Assembly: GCA_027603945.1 (NCBI GenBank)
Contig: JADIIU010000022.1
Span: forward strand, 62,001 to 126,000
Length of the DNA stretch: 64,000 nt
Source: Terramyces sp. JEL0728
Taxonomy: Eukaryota > Chytridiomycota > Chytridiomycetes > Rhizophydiales > Terramycetaceae
Direction of reading: 5' to 3'
This document shows positions 10,707-22,441 of this stretch, one piece after another. Position 1 is the stretch's first letter. Each line of letters starts with the position of its first letter. The position numbers and the translations under genes were made by a program. The notes under the pieces are model-generated. The model worked only from the letters and a program-made list of their open reading frames with translations, ran no database searches and was not told where the DNA came from.

Positions 10707-11453
10707 TAATCAACAGACAGGAAGGGAATCCGTTTTATATTTTCTTTCCATTGATCAAATGACTTGGGCATCATGAGACCACGTCTAAAAGACTACCGAC
10801 CCTTTTTGGAAAGGGGATTCCAATAAAAGTCCGGCTCAATGCCAGACTGCTGCTACAGAAATTTACCTCGCTGTCGATTCCCTTGTTTGCCCAACTCCTA
10901 CCATCCTGCTGGTGTTTTTCACTGTTTAACCATTTACTATGATCATTCAACAAATTGTTCTAAAAACGGACGTTTGTGAGCATCATGTGGTCTCACGAAT
11001 TCCGCCTAAACATTTTGATCGGGAACTTGGTTATGAGAGCAACAAAGAGAGCGGATTTATAAAGCATTCAGTAAATACATCACACTATAGTTGAATCTAA
11101 ACTGAGGTGGAGGGGCTGTCCGCCTGCTGTCTGTTCAGCGTCTTTCCTGTCTTGCACAACATTCCTGTATATATTTCAATACACTTACCGTACAAAATAC
11201 AATTGAGCGTATTAAACAAACCTATTTTCTTTATCCAGTTGATGTCAGATGATAGACTCATGGCGAGAATGTTCTGGGAACTATTCTGGGACATGAACAA
11301 GGGATAAGCGCCTCAGCCATCCGTTCAATGCGTGTTCCTCCGAAGCGAACAGAATATTTCAAGGATGGCTAAATGTAGACTGCTCGCTGGAGTAATAATC
11401 CCCAAATATTATGAATAGTCCAAGACCAAAATCACAAAATAACAAACAGTCGT
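10707..11453. other. Intergenic region between tandem amylase genes
   Basis: About 750 bp with no convincing gene on either strand. It must hold the 3' end of the upstream amylase gene and the promoter of the downstream copy, whose start is at 10706. The 9-mer TGAGACCAC occurs once in each orientation about 205 bp apart (near 10774 and 10995), so it is a candidate regulatory site. A loose GAAnnTTC array occurs near 11267-11280. Neither is more than suggestive. Confidence 0.4.
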
Positions 11454-13426
11454 TTAGTAAGATAATGTTTCAGTTTGAGCACCAGCAACTGCAGTAAAGA
11501 CTTGGTTGCTGCCTGAATACCATTGTGGACTGGAGCAAGTTGTCTTGGTGGCAGTGCCATACACAATTGGTTTCCATTGTACTGAAATACCAGGTGCAAT
11601 AGTTTGGATATTGCACAACCAGATATTTCCAGTGGACCAAGTACATGCCACGCCAGTGCAAGTGTTCCAACTGTTGAATGTGCCAACGACATACAGACTA
11701 TCTCCATATTGCGTTTGATGAGTCACTTTAAAGTTGATATTTGCAACAGAAGTGGAAGTTGGGCTTGGATTGGCAGCTGTAGTAACTGTTACAACAGGAG
11801 TGGGTGCGTCTGTAGTTGCTTGTGGAACAGTAGTTGCTGGTTGAACAGTAGTTGCTTGTGGAGCAGCAGATATAACTCCGTCTGAACCACTGTAAAGTGC
11901 CAAGACTCTTGACTGATCTGCACTTCCAAGGTTAATTTGGACATTTCCGTTTTGGTCAACAGTGTAAAGAACCTGCTCTGCAGTTAATGACACTCCGGGC
12001 CACAATACACATTTGCCATTGGATGCATACCCATATACAAAGTTACAATACTTTCCTGGTGCCAGGCCAGATTGAACAGTATTGGTCATTTGCTGATTTG
12101 TGGCAGTTCCTTGAGCAGAGTTAATTGCGACAAATGCCTTGCCCTGTACAGACCAATAAATTTGATTAGTAGCAGCAACTTGGATCTGAGGAGCAGAGCT
12201 GGAAGCAATATAGTTTCTGATCCGGACAAGCGGATAAACATCAGTCATTCTGTGTTGCAAACTCCATTGCGAAAGAGTTTGAGAAAGAGGCAGGACATAA
12301 CCACTGGAGTCAGACGGAGGAGACAACGGGACTTCATCTTGACTGTTTCCAACGTACTTGAAGTTGTATCCAGAGTGCACAATGGGAATGCCAAAAGGAT
12401 ACAAGATGTTAAATGCAACTGCTTGCTTGTACCACCATGCATTGTTAATTCTATGCAAAGCATAGTTGCTATTGCCGTCATTGTTTCGTTCGGTATCGTG
12501 ATTCTCAATGAATGTAACTGACAGCTGAGAGTTCAATTGCAAATTGGAAATCTGAGTAGCCAACTGGTCGGTAGAAGAGCCAAGGTTTCTAAATGCCTTT
12601 CCAACAGCTTGACTATAATCAAAATTCAAAATCTTTCCAGTGGATTGATAGTTCTTGTACGTTCCATCTGGGAATGAATACATTATTTCATGTACAAAGA
12701 ATGCGTTTTCGCCTCTATAATTCTTGTTGACGCCAGATGTGAACGCTTTGAAATCGTCAAGCGGGATACTTTTGGTTGCATCTGATTTAATGTAAAATTA
12801 CCTGCTCTAAAGCCAGCAACCCCCAACGATAAAAGGTAATTCAAGTGTTCAGTGTGTTTTTGCCGAACATACGGATGTTCAGTCGCCAAGTCAACGAGAG
12901 TTGCCAATCTACAATTGTAAATACTCCATTGATTGGTCCAGTCGATATTGGCATTGCAGACACTGTCATGATAGTGCTCTGAAGTAAACCCAGGGTCTGG
13001 ATAGGATTCGCTGAGTGCCTTTGCAGTCCAAGCCTGTGAGTTGGTGTATCCAAACCCAGATGAAGAACCACCGCCAACACCAGTGTTGTGATTCAATACA
13101 ACGTCAACAATCACATCAACACCAACACTGGTACAAACAGCAGTCATGTTCTTAAAGTCTTCTAGCGTACCCATTCTATTGCCAACATTGTATCCCAGTA
13201 CCTGGTAGTTCAAGAACCAGCCAAAAGGTGCTCCAGTAGCAATAGAATTGATGTGTTCAACCACTGGAGCAGTCATTACGAAGGAATAACCATTGGGGGC
13301 CAAGAAATTCACACACTCGTCAGCGATATCTTTGAATCTCCACAAAAAGAGAGTAGCCCCGACGGATTTATCATTGATTGTATACTGAGAGACAGCTGCA
13401 CCGAGTAGTAGCGTTATAGGAAGCAT
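11454..13426 (-). CDS. Secreted GH13 alpha-amylase with C-terminal CBM20 (paralogue)
   Basis: Second secreted amylase, 650 aa, exons 13426-12802 and 12781-11454. Signal peptide MLPITLLLGAAVS precedes QYTINDKSVGATLFLWRF. GH13 motifs are DVVLNHN, GFRADATKSI (catalytic Asp, about 209), VHEIMYSF (catalytic Glu) and FIENHDTERN. A Thr/Pro/Ala-rich linker precedes the CBM20 domain (INFKVTHQTQYGDSLYVVGT, FNSWNTC). The 20-nt intron 12782-12801 interrupts the codon of the catalytic Asp (G|AT), and the frame is lost without splicing. The neighbouring paralogue lacks the intron. Order and strand suggest tandem duplication. Confidence 0.95.
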
Positions 13427-13854
13427 ACAGAATATTGTCCCCTGCCCTTTTATGTTTTCCTTTTGTTCTCATGATGTCCGTTTCCCTGGCGAAGACGGTC
13501 GTCACAAGGGGAGCAGATCCGTATGCTATCAGCTGATGAGATGCACCATCAATTCTGAGCTCTTTACAACAGAAATATTTGGGGTACTTTGACTAGGAAT
13601 AGTTGTAACACACAGATGTAGGTGGATTCTACCACAGCAAAAACAATCAACTACTTTGAATAGAATGAGTCAAAAGGACTCCTAAGCAATCCAATTGTGC
13701 AGCTGTAATCTTGAAGCGCTAGTAAGTAGCATATTTGATGATTTCAAGGTGAACTGTGCCACAACAAATAATTTGGAAAGGGTTTATATTTCGGTGTTGA
13801 ATAGACTAACTCTGAAAGTGTTGCCTCGCTCAGCAAGAATTTTTTGTCCGAATC
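13427..13854. other. Intergenic region, divergent promoters
   Basis: About 430 bp between the start of the amylase gene (minus) and the SNM1-like nuclease (plus). A short plus-strand open stretch around 13695-13949 overlaps the nuclease start in another frame and matches nothing I recognise. No RNA gene or repeat was seen. Confidence 0.5.
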
Positions 13855-15297
13855 ATGAAGCGAACATTCCAATCTCGTTTCAACAAAAAACTAAAGAGGA
13901 GCAACATTTGCCCAGTATGTGCATTCGATTTTATTGGATCATTTATTGAATTTGAAGTTCATGTTGATGAATGTTTGAGCAGGAAAGAGGACTTGGTTCC
14001 CGATGATTTAATAGCCATTGAAGATGATAGTACCGCACACACTTTAGTGGAGCAGGAAATGGAGGAGATGATCGAACAAGAATTAGAAGCAACAGTCGAA
14101 CTATGGGATGAGGATGTTGAGAATAAACAAGGTAATGAAACTACGGAAAAGGCAGTCGTTGGAACAAAGAAAGGCAAACCAAAGAGGCAGTACAAGTGTC
14201 CGTGGTACAAACATATTCCCGATACGAATTTCACGATGGACGCCTTCAACTATGGGGTTATAGAGAACTGCTCAATCTATTTTCTATCGCATTTCCATTC
14301 AGATCATTATGGAGGACTAACTTTAAAATTTGAAGGAAAGATTTATTGTTCAGAAGTCACCGCAGAACTTGTCAAAATGCAACTCAAAGTTCGACCAGAT
14401 TTAATAACAGTCTTGCCATTAAATAAACGAATAGAAGTTGAAGGCCACCATGTTACGCTGTTTGACGCAAATCAGTAAACAATTATTAATGGTAGCTGTC
14501 CTGGAGCTGCGATATTCCTTTTTGAAATTAATGTTGAAAGCACTATTAAAAGGATTCTGCATACAGGAGATTTCAGAGCTTGCCCGGCTATGTGGAATAG
14601 AACGGAATTAAAAACAAGGATTGATGCATGCTATTTGGACACCACCTATTGCAATCCCACATATGTATTCCCCTCCCAATCGGATGTATTGGATATGCTG
14701 ACTGATATTGTTAAAAAAGTGAATTCGCAAGCAACAATTCAATCCATTGTCGCTAGGAATTCAATTTTAAATTATTTCAAACCAAAAATGCCTAGAAAGT
14801 CAAAATGCTTATTTGTAGTTGGGACATACTTGATTGGCAAAGAAAAGGTAATCAAAACCGTATCAAAAGCCATCAATTCCAAAATCTATGTAGATGCCCG
14901 GAAACTCGCCATATACAAATGTCAAAAGGATGATTATCTTTTGGAAAACCTAACTACAGACCCAAGCAAGTCTGATGTACATGTAACGTCAATGATGAGC
15001 TTGGACAAAAAGAACTTGGAAGCTTTACTGGAGAAAAACAAGAAATACACCAACATTCTAGCTATACGACCTACAGGATGGACTTTTTCCAAAAAGAAAG
15101 ATTTCAGTATCCATTCCCTCCAAATTAAAAAGATTTCACCGAATATTGATCTGCTGCCAATCCCGTATTCCGAACATTCATCATACTCTGAATTGAAGGA
15201 GTTTATTGGCCAACTAGATATCCTTAAAATTGTGCCGACTGTAAATGTAGCCAAGGCGAAAGAAATGGTAGCAATGCTGGCTGGTGTACGCGATTGA
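13855..15297 (+). CDS. PSO2: SNM1/PSO2-type DNA crosslink-repair nuclease
   Basis: A nuclear 5' exonuclease of the metallo-beta-lactamase/beta-CASP family that acts in interstrand crosslink repair. Exons 13855-14474 and 14496-15297 give 473 aa. A UBZ4-like zinc finger is near residue 22 (CPVCAFDF then HVDEC). The catalytic domain has YFLSHFHSDHYGGL (HxHxDH) and, across the 21-nt intron, LFDANHCPGAAIFLFE; the intron falls within the His codon (CA|C). HTGDFRACPAM and DTTYCNPTYVFPSQ follow, with the beta-CASP region RPTGWTF and YSEHSSYSELKEF. This is the typical order of SNM1A/PSO2. Confidence 0.94.
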
Positions 15298-15485
15298 ATC
15301 ATCACCCAGCCAGTTGTATTCGAATTCAAAGAAAAAGATTTCTGTACTATAATTTGATTAAATAAAGACTCGCTTGTATCCACCACTTGTTGGGCTAATC
15401 GAAAGCCTCATTCAGTCCAGCATTGTTCCAAGTTCAAATTAGACGCCGCGAGCTATAAAAGGAGAGAACACTGATTCCCAAGTAA

Positions 15486-16214
15486 ATGAAAATTATCGCC
15501 GTCGCAGCATCGTTAGTATTGGTTAGCGCACAATCGTCATCCCAAAGTGTCTTCAATTCCAACTTACCGCCAGCGTGTCAAACACCTCTCAGTCAATATG
15601 GTCCAGCAGTAATCACATCTTGCTTTGGAAATAACATGTCTCCTGCTGCTCTTTTAGATATTCAATCTGTTCTTGCTGCTGTTCCTACAGCATTAAATTC
15701 GCTGTGTGGAAGTGGTTGTACTTCAGCAATCTCAAGTTTCCAATCAAACGTTGTAACCCAATGTGGTTCTAGTGCCATTTTCAGTGGAGATACTAGTGGC
15801 CAGACTGCTGCTCAAGCCATCTCAGAACTGCAAATTGTCGCAGGGCTGGGATGTATCAAAGCATCTGACGGGACTTACTGTATCGTTAATCAGCTCCAAC
15901 AGGTATCTGCAGCCGGATTAAACTTTACTTCACCATCAATTGCTACTGATTTGCTTTCATTTGCAAGCAATTCCTCCAATGCAAAAATCATTTGCAGCAG
16001 CTGTGTTGGTAACGAATTGAAAGCTCTTACAGGGATTACTGGGCTGGACTCCACTACCCAAGGAATAATTGGTTCCGTCAACACTCTATTACAAAAAACT
16101 TGCAATGGAACCTTTAGCGATACTGCTGGAAGTAACGTCCAAAAGAGCAACGCAATGCAAATCCTTGGTACTTTAGGCTTGACGTTGCCGTTTATCTTTG
16201 GATTCGCAATCTAA
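15486..16214 (+). CDS. Secreted Cys-rich, probably GPI-anchored protein
   Basis: A single exon of 242 aa. Signal peptide MKIIAVAASLVLVSA, a Ser/Ala/Thr-rich body with about ten Cys, several N-glycosylation sequons (NFTS, NGTF), and a hydrophobic C-terminus (GTLGLTLPFIFGFAI) with no charged tail. This suggests a GPI-anchored wall or surface protein. It is clearly paralogous to the gene at 21748-22427: PACQTPLSQYGPAVITSCF versus PTCQSAFTKYSTAFEKSCF, with matched Cys spacing. No function can be assigned. It sits 71 bp before the peroxiredoxin-repeat gene. Confidence 0.75.
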   Translation: MKIIAVAASLVLVSAQSSSQSVFNSNLPPACQTPLSQYGPAVITSCFGNNMSPAALLDIQSVLAAVPTALNSLCGSGCTSAISSFQSNVVTQCGSSAIFSGDTSGQTAAQAISELQIVAGLGCIKASDGTYCIVNQLQQVSAAGLNFTSPSIATDLLSFASNSSNAKIICSSCVGNELKALTGITGLDSTTQGIIGSVNTLLQKTCNGTFSDTAGSNVQKSNAMQILGTLGLTLPFIFGFAI

Positions 16215-16285
16215 TAAAGCTCGAATTTACCTCGATTGTCACCTCACCATTGTTCTTTCAATCCTTTTTTATTTTGTAAGGAGAC

Positions 16286-19200
16286 ATGGGAAGGAATAAA
16301 TCCATATCATCTCTATTCAACAGAGGTGAGCTGCCACTAATATTAGGAGAGGAATACAGGAAGGATGGCTCGCCTGGACTTCGAAAAGGAATGTCGATGA
16401 CAAAGGAAAACTCAATCAACACAGATATCACAGACAAATTAACAGAGCTGGCTCCATCTTTTGACATCATATGTACCTCTAATCAAAAGTTTGATCTGGA
16501 TTCAGTAATCGAGCGCAAAAATGCAATCTTAATATTCAATTTTGGAGCATGGAGAACTGATTTTAAGAATTTTCTAAAATCCCTTCATAAATCACTGTCT
16601 ATTTTTAACGATGACGAGCCAGAAATACTTATTATTTCCTCCATTGACAGCGATGAATTGTTTGACGTGTCAAAAGAGGAATGCGGTAAATTTAAAATTG
16701 CGTCTGACGAGAAGAATAAGATCGCTACCCAATACAAAATATCACTATCCAACAATATTTACATGTCTGTATTTGTTATCCAGAAAAAGACGAAACAGTA
16801 CATTTACTGCAATTTTGTTGATCTGGATACAATGATGCAGGGCACCGGAGAATTGATACACGCGATTGTAAATTCATTATCACCGGCTGTCAGTCCTGGC
16901 GGTGTCATGAAACACAAAGCGTCTAACCTGTTGACAAAGCTGCACACCAAAACCGCCAGCACTGCTGCAAATGGTAATTATATTGTAATTTAGATACTGA
17001 ATCAAAAAGTAGCCAAACAAGTTTAGTTGGCAACGATCAAAAGCTCAAAGTTAATGTTGACGACCAAACCCCTTTGTTTGCAACACAAAACCTGAATTCT
17101 GCGCCAATAGACATTCAAAAAGTGCTGCTTACGAAAAATTTGGTATTAATATTCTACAGAGGGTCGTGGAACTCTTTTTTTGCAAATCACTTGCGATCTG
17201 TTTTGAAAGCAGTTTCCATGTTTAATGACAAGGATGTGGAGTTGGTAGCAATATCCAGTGAAAAAATTGAAAATCTTTTAGAGCAGGTGGAGGATGCAAA
17301 GTTGAAAAACAAAATATGTTCTGATGCCGACAATAATATTGCGAAATTGTATGGATTAACAATTAACTGGAAACCTGATGATATGGCTGCCATGGAAGAC
17401 CTTCTAGGGAAAAATTGGGAGCAAATTTATGGAACTGGGACTACCTTAGCAGCTCCTGCCACTTATGTTGTGCAAAAGTATTCTGCAAAAGTTGTCTTTG
17501 TGGATGTGACTTCAGACTTTGCACGAACTGCTGGCCCAAAAGAAGTAATTGACGCATTAGTTACTGCCAATAAGACTGCAACCAAACAGTGTGCATTTAT
17601 CCCTACGGTGAATGAAAAGCAAATGAGAGACTTGCAAAATGTTGAAAATGAACAGAAAACCACAATTAAAGCGATTTTGGATTCCTTCAGACAAAATTTG
17701 TCTGCAGGCTCTGCCAGATCGGAAAGCACTGAAATTTACAAAAGTGTGAATGAGGGGGCAGCAAAGAAAATCGACGAATCAACGCACTTTACCGTTGGTG
17801 ATTCTGTACCAATGTTCAAGGCGAAAACGATTAGAAACCAGATGATTGACTTGGAAAGCGTTGTAGCTTCAAAATATGTAATATTGATCTTCTTTCGCGG
17901 AGGATGGTGTCCATTTTCTACTGCCCATCTGCGCTCAGTCCAGAAAGCCATGGAAATTTTGGACAATGATGACGTGCAAATTATTGCAGTTTCTGGAGAA
18001 AAAAGTGAAAAGTTGAATGAAATGACAGAACTGCAAAATTTCAAATTTAGTATTATTTGCGATGGGGATTACCAAATCACGAAGCAGTACGGATTAAATT
18101 ATGAGTGGAAAGAAGAGGAAATAAAAGCTTTAGAAGACCTAGTGGGATTAGATTGGAAAGATACATATGGAAAATCATGCATGTTGTCTTTGCCAGCGTC
18201 CTTTGTCATTCAGAAAAAAACCCAGAAATTAATATTTGCAGAAGTTAGCGCAGATTATACAAAATGGGCAGGGCCAATGGAAATAATGAGCGCAATTTCT
18301 GCTTCTAAAACCACACAACAGAAACTAGTGCCAGGCCAAAACTTGAAGGGTATCAGTCGAAGCAGTTCTGTTGAGAGCAGTAAGTTGTTATTGATTTTAG
18401 TGACCAATTTCACAAATTCTGAAACCAGCGCATCGAGTATATTGTAACTAACTCAGACATTAAAATTATTGATATGGAGCAGAAAAGTGGAATGATATCA
18501 GTGTTGGAAGGGCTAAAGAACCTTGTCACAAGAAAGGATCAGGCGGAACTACTTAAGAGGGCAGATGAACGAGCAGCACAGCAACTAGAGAAGAGGACGG
18601 TGAATGTTGGAGAAATAGTGCCAAATATAAAGATAGATTCTGTTGACGGCGAATTTGTCGATGTGTGGAAACTCTCTGCGAAAAAATACATAATCCTCTT
18701 ATTCTTTAGAGGAGCATGGTGCCAATTCTCAATGGTAAATATTATTCATTACAGACGCATTTGAAATCCATACAGAAAGCGCTGGATATCCTTAATGAAG
18801 GAGACGTTGAGATCGTCGCAATCTCTGGCGAAACAAAAGAAAAGTTGCAGGCACTGACGATCGAACAAAAACTAAAGTTTAAATTATGTTCCGATGAGGA
18901 ATATGAAGTAACAAAAATGTTTGGATTAGAGTATTCTTGGAAGCCGGAAGAGATCAAAGCGTTAGAAGAAATCCTTGGTATGAATTGGCAAGACTCGTAC
19001 GGTGAAAGTTGCTCTTTAGCAGTACCAGCTGCATTCGTGGTGCAAAAGAAAACTTGCAAAATTATTTTTGCAGATATTAACCCTGATTATTCCAAGCTAG
19101 CAGGGCCGAAAGACATTATTGAGGCTATTTGGAAGTCGAAAAATTCACAGAAAGACGAAAATTTCGCAGGAAGGATTTCGCCGAGCATTTCTTCACTCAA

Positions 19201-21510
19201 ACGGGATGATAGTTTTTCAAGTTTGCTGAATTTCGATGTTGGTATGGCGGAGTCTAACCTAGATATCCAGATGATCGAGAGTGATTTTAGACAGAAAGTT
19301 GCGAATTTATCCGATCAGTTCAACAAAACGCTGATAAAATATCCAAATTATAACCAAATGATAGGAAATATGAAAACTTTTATGAAAAACGCTATGCACA
19401 ACAATAGAGTGCCAAATCTTGGAGATCAAGCTGCATTTTTCGTGTCTACCACCGTAGACGATGAATTTGTTGATATAGAACAGGTACTGCAAAGCAAATA
19501 TGTTATTCTGATTTTCATCTTTGGTTCATGGGCTCCATTCACACTTTTGCAACTAAAATCGATAAACAAAATGATTGAAATATCAGGAAACGATGACATT
19601 GAGGTGGTTGTAGTTTGCAACGAGAACCATGCGTCGTTGCAGACAATGGTGGAAGACAATAATTTAACAATCAAAGTAGTTAGCGACAGTTCAAATCAGA
19701 TAATCAACCAGTATGGATTAAAATATGAATGGAATAGCTCTGAAATCGAAACCATTAATGAGATTTATAATATTGATTGGTACAGATACTATCACAATTC
19801 CAATATCACGACAATACCAGCCTTATATGTAATCCAGAAGAAAACCTTCCGAATAGTATTTTGTAGGTTTTTTGATCCAGCCAAGATCCCCGGGCCAAAA
19901 GAATTGCTAGACGTCGTAAACTCAAAGAAAATATCCGTTACGACTCCTGGCCTGACAAAAAGGAACAGAGGCGCATCAAACCTCAGTTTATCGAAACTTG
20001 GACTTACTACAAAAGACGCATGTATTTACTTTTTAAAATAGCCATGATTGAAATTGACAGAGATCATAAATATTTGTTGACTGCAGTGCTGGAAAAATAC
20101 CGAATACTCATTTCAAACGACAATTCGAAAAAGAAAAGCAACGAAGTTATCGTGAGTGCAAACAAAAGGATCGAAAAGAATATTGACAGTCACAAGTCGG
20201 TATGTGTAGGAGATTTTCTCCCTCCGTTTAGTTTCAACTACAACTCACAAAAGATTAACATTGCATCCTTAAATCAGAACAAGAATCTGGTTCTCTTATT
20301 CTTTCGTGGAACGTTCTGTCAATATTCGATGGTTCAACTAAACTCGTTTCAGAAAGCGCTGAATGTGTTTGACGAAAGTGATGATATTGAAATAATTGCT
20401 CTAACAAGTGAAAAGAAAGAAAAATTCGAAGAGGAGGTAGAAAAACAAAAAATACCATTTAAAGTCGTCCATGACTCGGCATTTGAAATATCCAAATTGT
20501 TTGGAATATCTCACGATTACACGGACGATGAAAAAAGAGCGCTTGAAGATTTGATTGGGATAAACTGGCAAGACAGATATGGATCCGCGAAAGCAAACTC
20601 TGTAAATGCGTCCTTCATGGTCCAAAAGAAAACCGGAAGAATTCTGTTTGCTCAAATAAATGCTGATTACGGAAAACTTCCAGGGCCAAAAGAAATGCTG
20701 GATGTGCTGGCTAAATCTAAAGCAAAGGAATCGGCTATCAGCAATTTTATCCCCCTTCGCCAGTCGACCCTTATAGGAATACCTGCTATAGATAAAAGTA
20801 AATACCAATTAATGATAGAACTGCAAGCGATCGAGTCTGATCTAAAACTCGCGTTCAAATCAATTTCGCTAGGGTTCTCGCATATTGTCATTGGAAGTCC
20901 AAGCGATGAAGAAAGTTTAAATACCATTGAACAATCAAAAGCAAAAGCTGCAGCGGCATTGGCAGAAAAAAGGAAATACAAAGTGGGAGAAGTTGCTCCT
21001 ATGTTTAAAGTTGTTACAATCGCAAATGAAAATATTGACCTTGACAAGTTGGTAAAAACGAAAACAATAGTGCTAGTTTTCTTTAGAGGAACCTGGTGTG
21101 CGTATTGCTCGAATTATTTGAAATCGTTGCACAAAGTAGTCGACATATTCACAGACAACGATATCGAAATTATTGCTGTTTCAAGCGAGTCGTCGCAAAA
21201 ACTAAAAAATTTCGCTAGTGAATTCAAAATCAATTACATAGTAGCGCATGATATCAATTTTAAAATCGCAAAGCTTTATGGGCTCGATTTTGAATTCCGA
21301 GATTCCGATGTAAAAGCACTGGAAGAACTTGTTGGAATGAATTGGAAACAGGCATACGGGGATTCACTAATCTTGAGCACTCCGGCAACATTTGTCATAC
21401 AGAAAAGCACTGGGATTCTGATATATGCCAGCGAGAGCCCAGATTACACGGTGAGGCCAGGGCCAAGGGAAATAGTTGAAGCTATCCTAAATTCAAGAAA
21501 GCGTAAATAA
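16286..21510 (+). CDS. Giant protein of seven tandem peroxiredoxin-like (AhpC/TSA) domains
   Basis: Six exons (16286-16973, 16994-18379, 18401-18436, 18457-18734, 18755-20021, 20042-21510) encode 1707 aa; introns are 20, 21, 20, 20 and 20 nt. Seven thioredoxin-fold repeats of about 170 aa follow each other. Each has a strand ending in a RGxWC-like active-site turn, an LKSIQKA helix, a VISG-like strand, a YGLxYEW segment, a LPASFVIQKK strand and an AGPxE end. Active-site turns in order are GAWRTDF, GSWNSFF, GGWCPFS, GAWCQFS, GSWAPFT, GTFCQYS and GTWCAYC. Cys is thus missing in repeats 1, 2 and 5, single in 3, 4 and 6, and CxxC in 7. Single-domain bacterial relatives have RGGWCPYC. No signal peptide or TM was seen. 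The role is unknown; thiol redox or peroxide chemistry is likely only for repeats that keep Cys. Confidence 0.88.
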
Positions 21511-21747
21511 AAATCATTAATTGAAATTATTATTGTTCAATTAAATGGATCATAGGAGTGGCAACTGTCTGCAACAAGCCTCTGATAGTCCATCCATCGT
21601 GGAGCAAGTAAACGTGAATCGGCAATTCACTCAAGCTATCAAGTTTGATGAATTTAATAAAGATGATTAATTTGGATAATGATTTTTAATATTAAGCGCG
21701 CACAGACAGGAATATATATTAAAAAACTACAATTTGATCCGGCTTAC

Positions 21748-22427
21748 ATGGTGACCATTGCACTATTATTTGGCTTGGCAATCGCTGCTATCAAACGCGC
21801 AACTGGGAGCAGCTCAGGTTCTCTCACCCCAACCTGTCAAAGTGCTTTTACGAAATATTCAACAGCATTTGAAAAATCCTGTTTCAACAGCCAAACTTCC
21901 TCAATTTCGCAACTTTCGACACTATTAAACAACAACAATATCATATGCTCTTCAGCGTGCTCTGCCGCACTTGCGAATTTCAAGCAGTACGTTATACCAG
22001 CCTGCGGAACGCAAATAGTGTATGCACCATCAACGAGCGCACAGGCAGCATACTCATGGTATTGCGTTGCTAATCTAGGATTGAAATATTTAACTCTGTC
22101 GCTTGTGTAAAGGATTCTACTGGAGCTTACTGCCTAAACAATGAAATTTCCATTTTGCAAAAGAACGGGATAAATATTGACGCACCCAATGTCGGCCCTC
22201 AAATCATTGCTTTTGCAGAAAAGAATCCGAATTATGTCTGTATTCCCTGTATCGGAATGCAAATTAACGCTCTTGGAGCTTTGCAAGATCTGGATTCAGG
22301 TGTCAGCACCCAGGTCACATCATTTGTAGGCAGCTTGAATAATATCTGTCCTTCTGGATTTAACAAGAGCAGCGCTCTAACACTTGGCTATATGTTGGGA
22401 TTGGTTTTACCATTGCTTTTACTTTGA
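21748..22427 (+). CDS. Secreted Cys-rich, probably GPI-anchored protein (paralogue)
   Basis: Exons 21748-22058 and 22079-22427 (20-nt intron) give 219 aa. The start MVTIALLFGLAIAAIKRATG is a signal peptide. Paired Cys segments (CQSAFTKYSTAFEKSC, CSSACSAALANFKQYVIPAC, ACVKDSTGAYC, CIPCIG) match the spacing of the protein at 15486-16214. The end LGYMLGLVLPLLLL is a GPI-type hydrophobic tail. The splice joins AYSW to IEIFNSVACVKD; unspliced, the ORF stops. The function is unknown. The two paralogues bracket the peroxiredoxin-repeat gene, suggesting a local duplication. Confidence 0.75.
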
Positions 22428-22441
22428 ATATATTTTCTTTA

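Noticed and set aside
11267..11280. Heat-shock element upstream of the amylase
   Set aside because: The GAA/TTC spacing is irregular; too weak to call.
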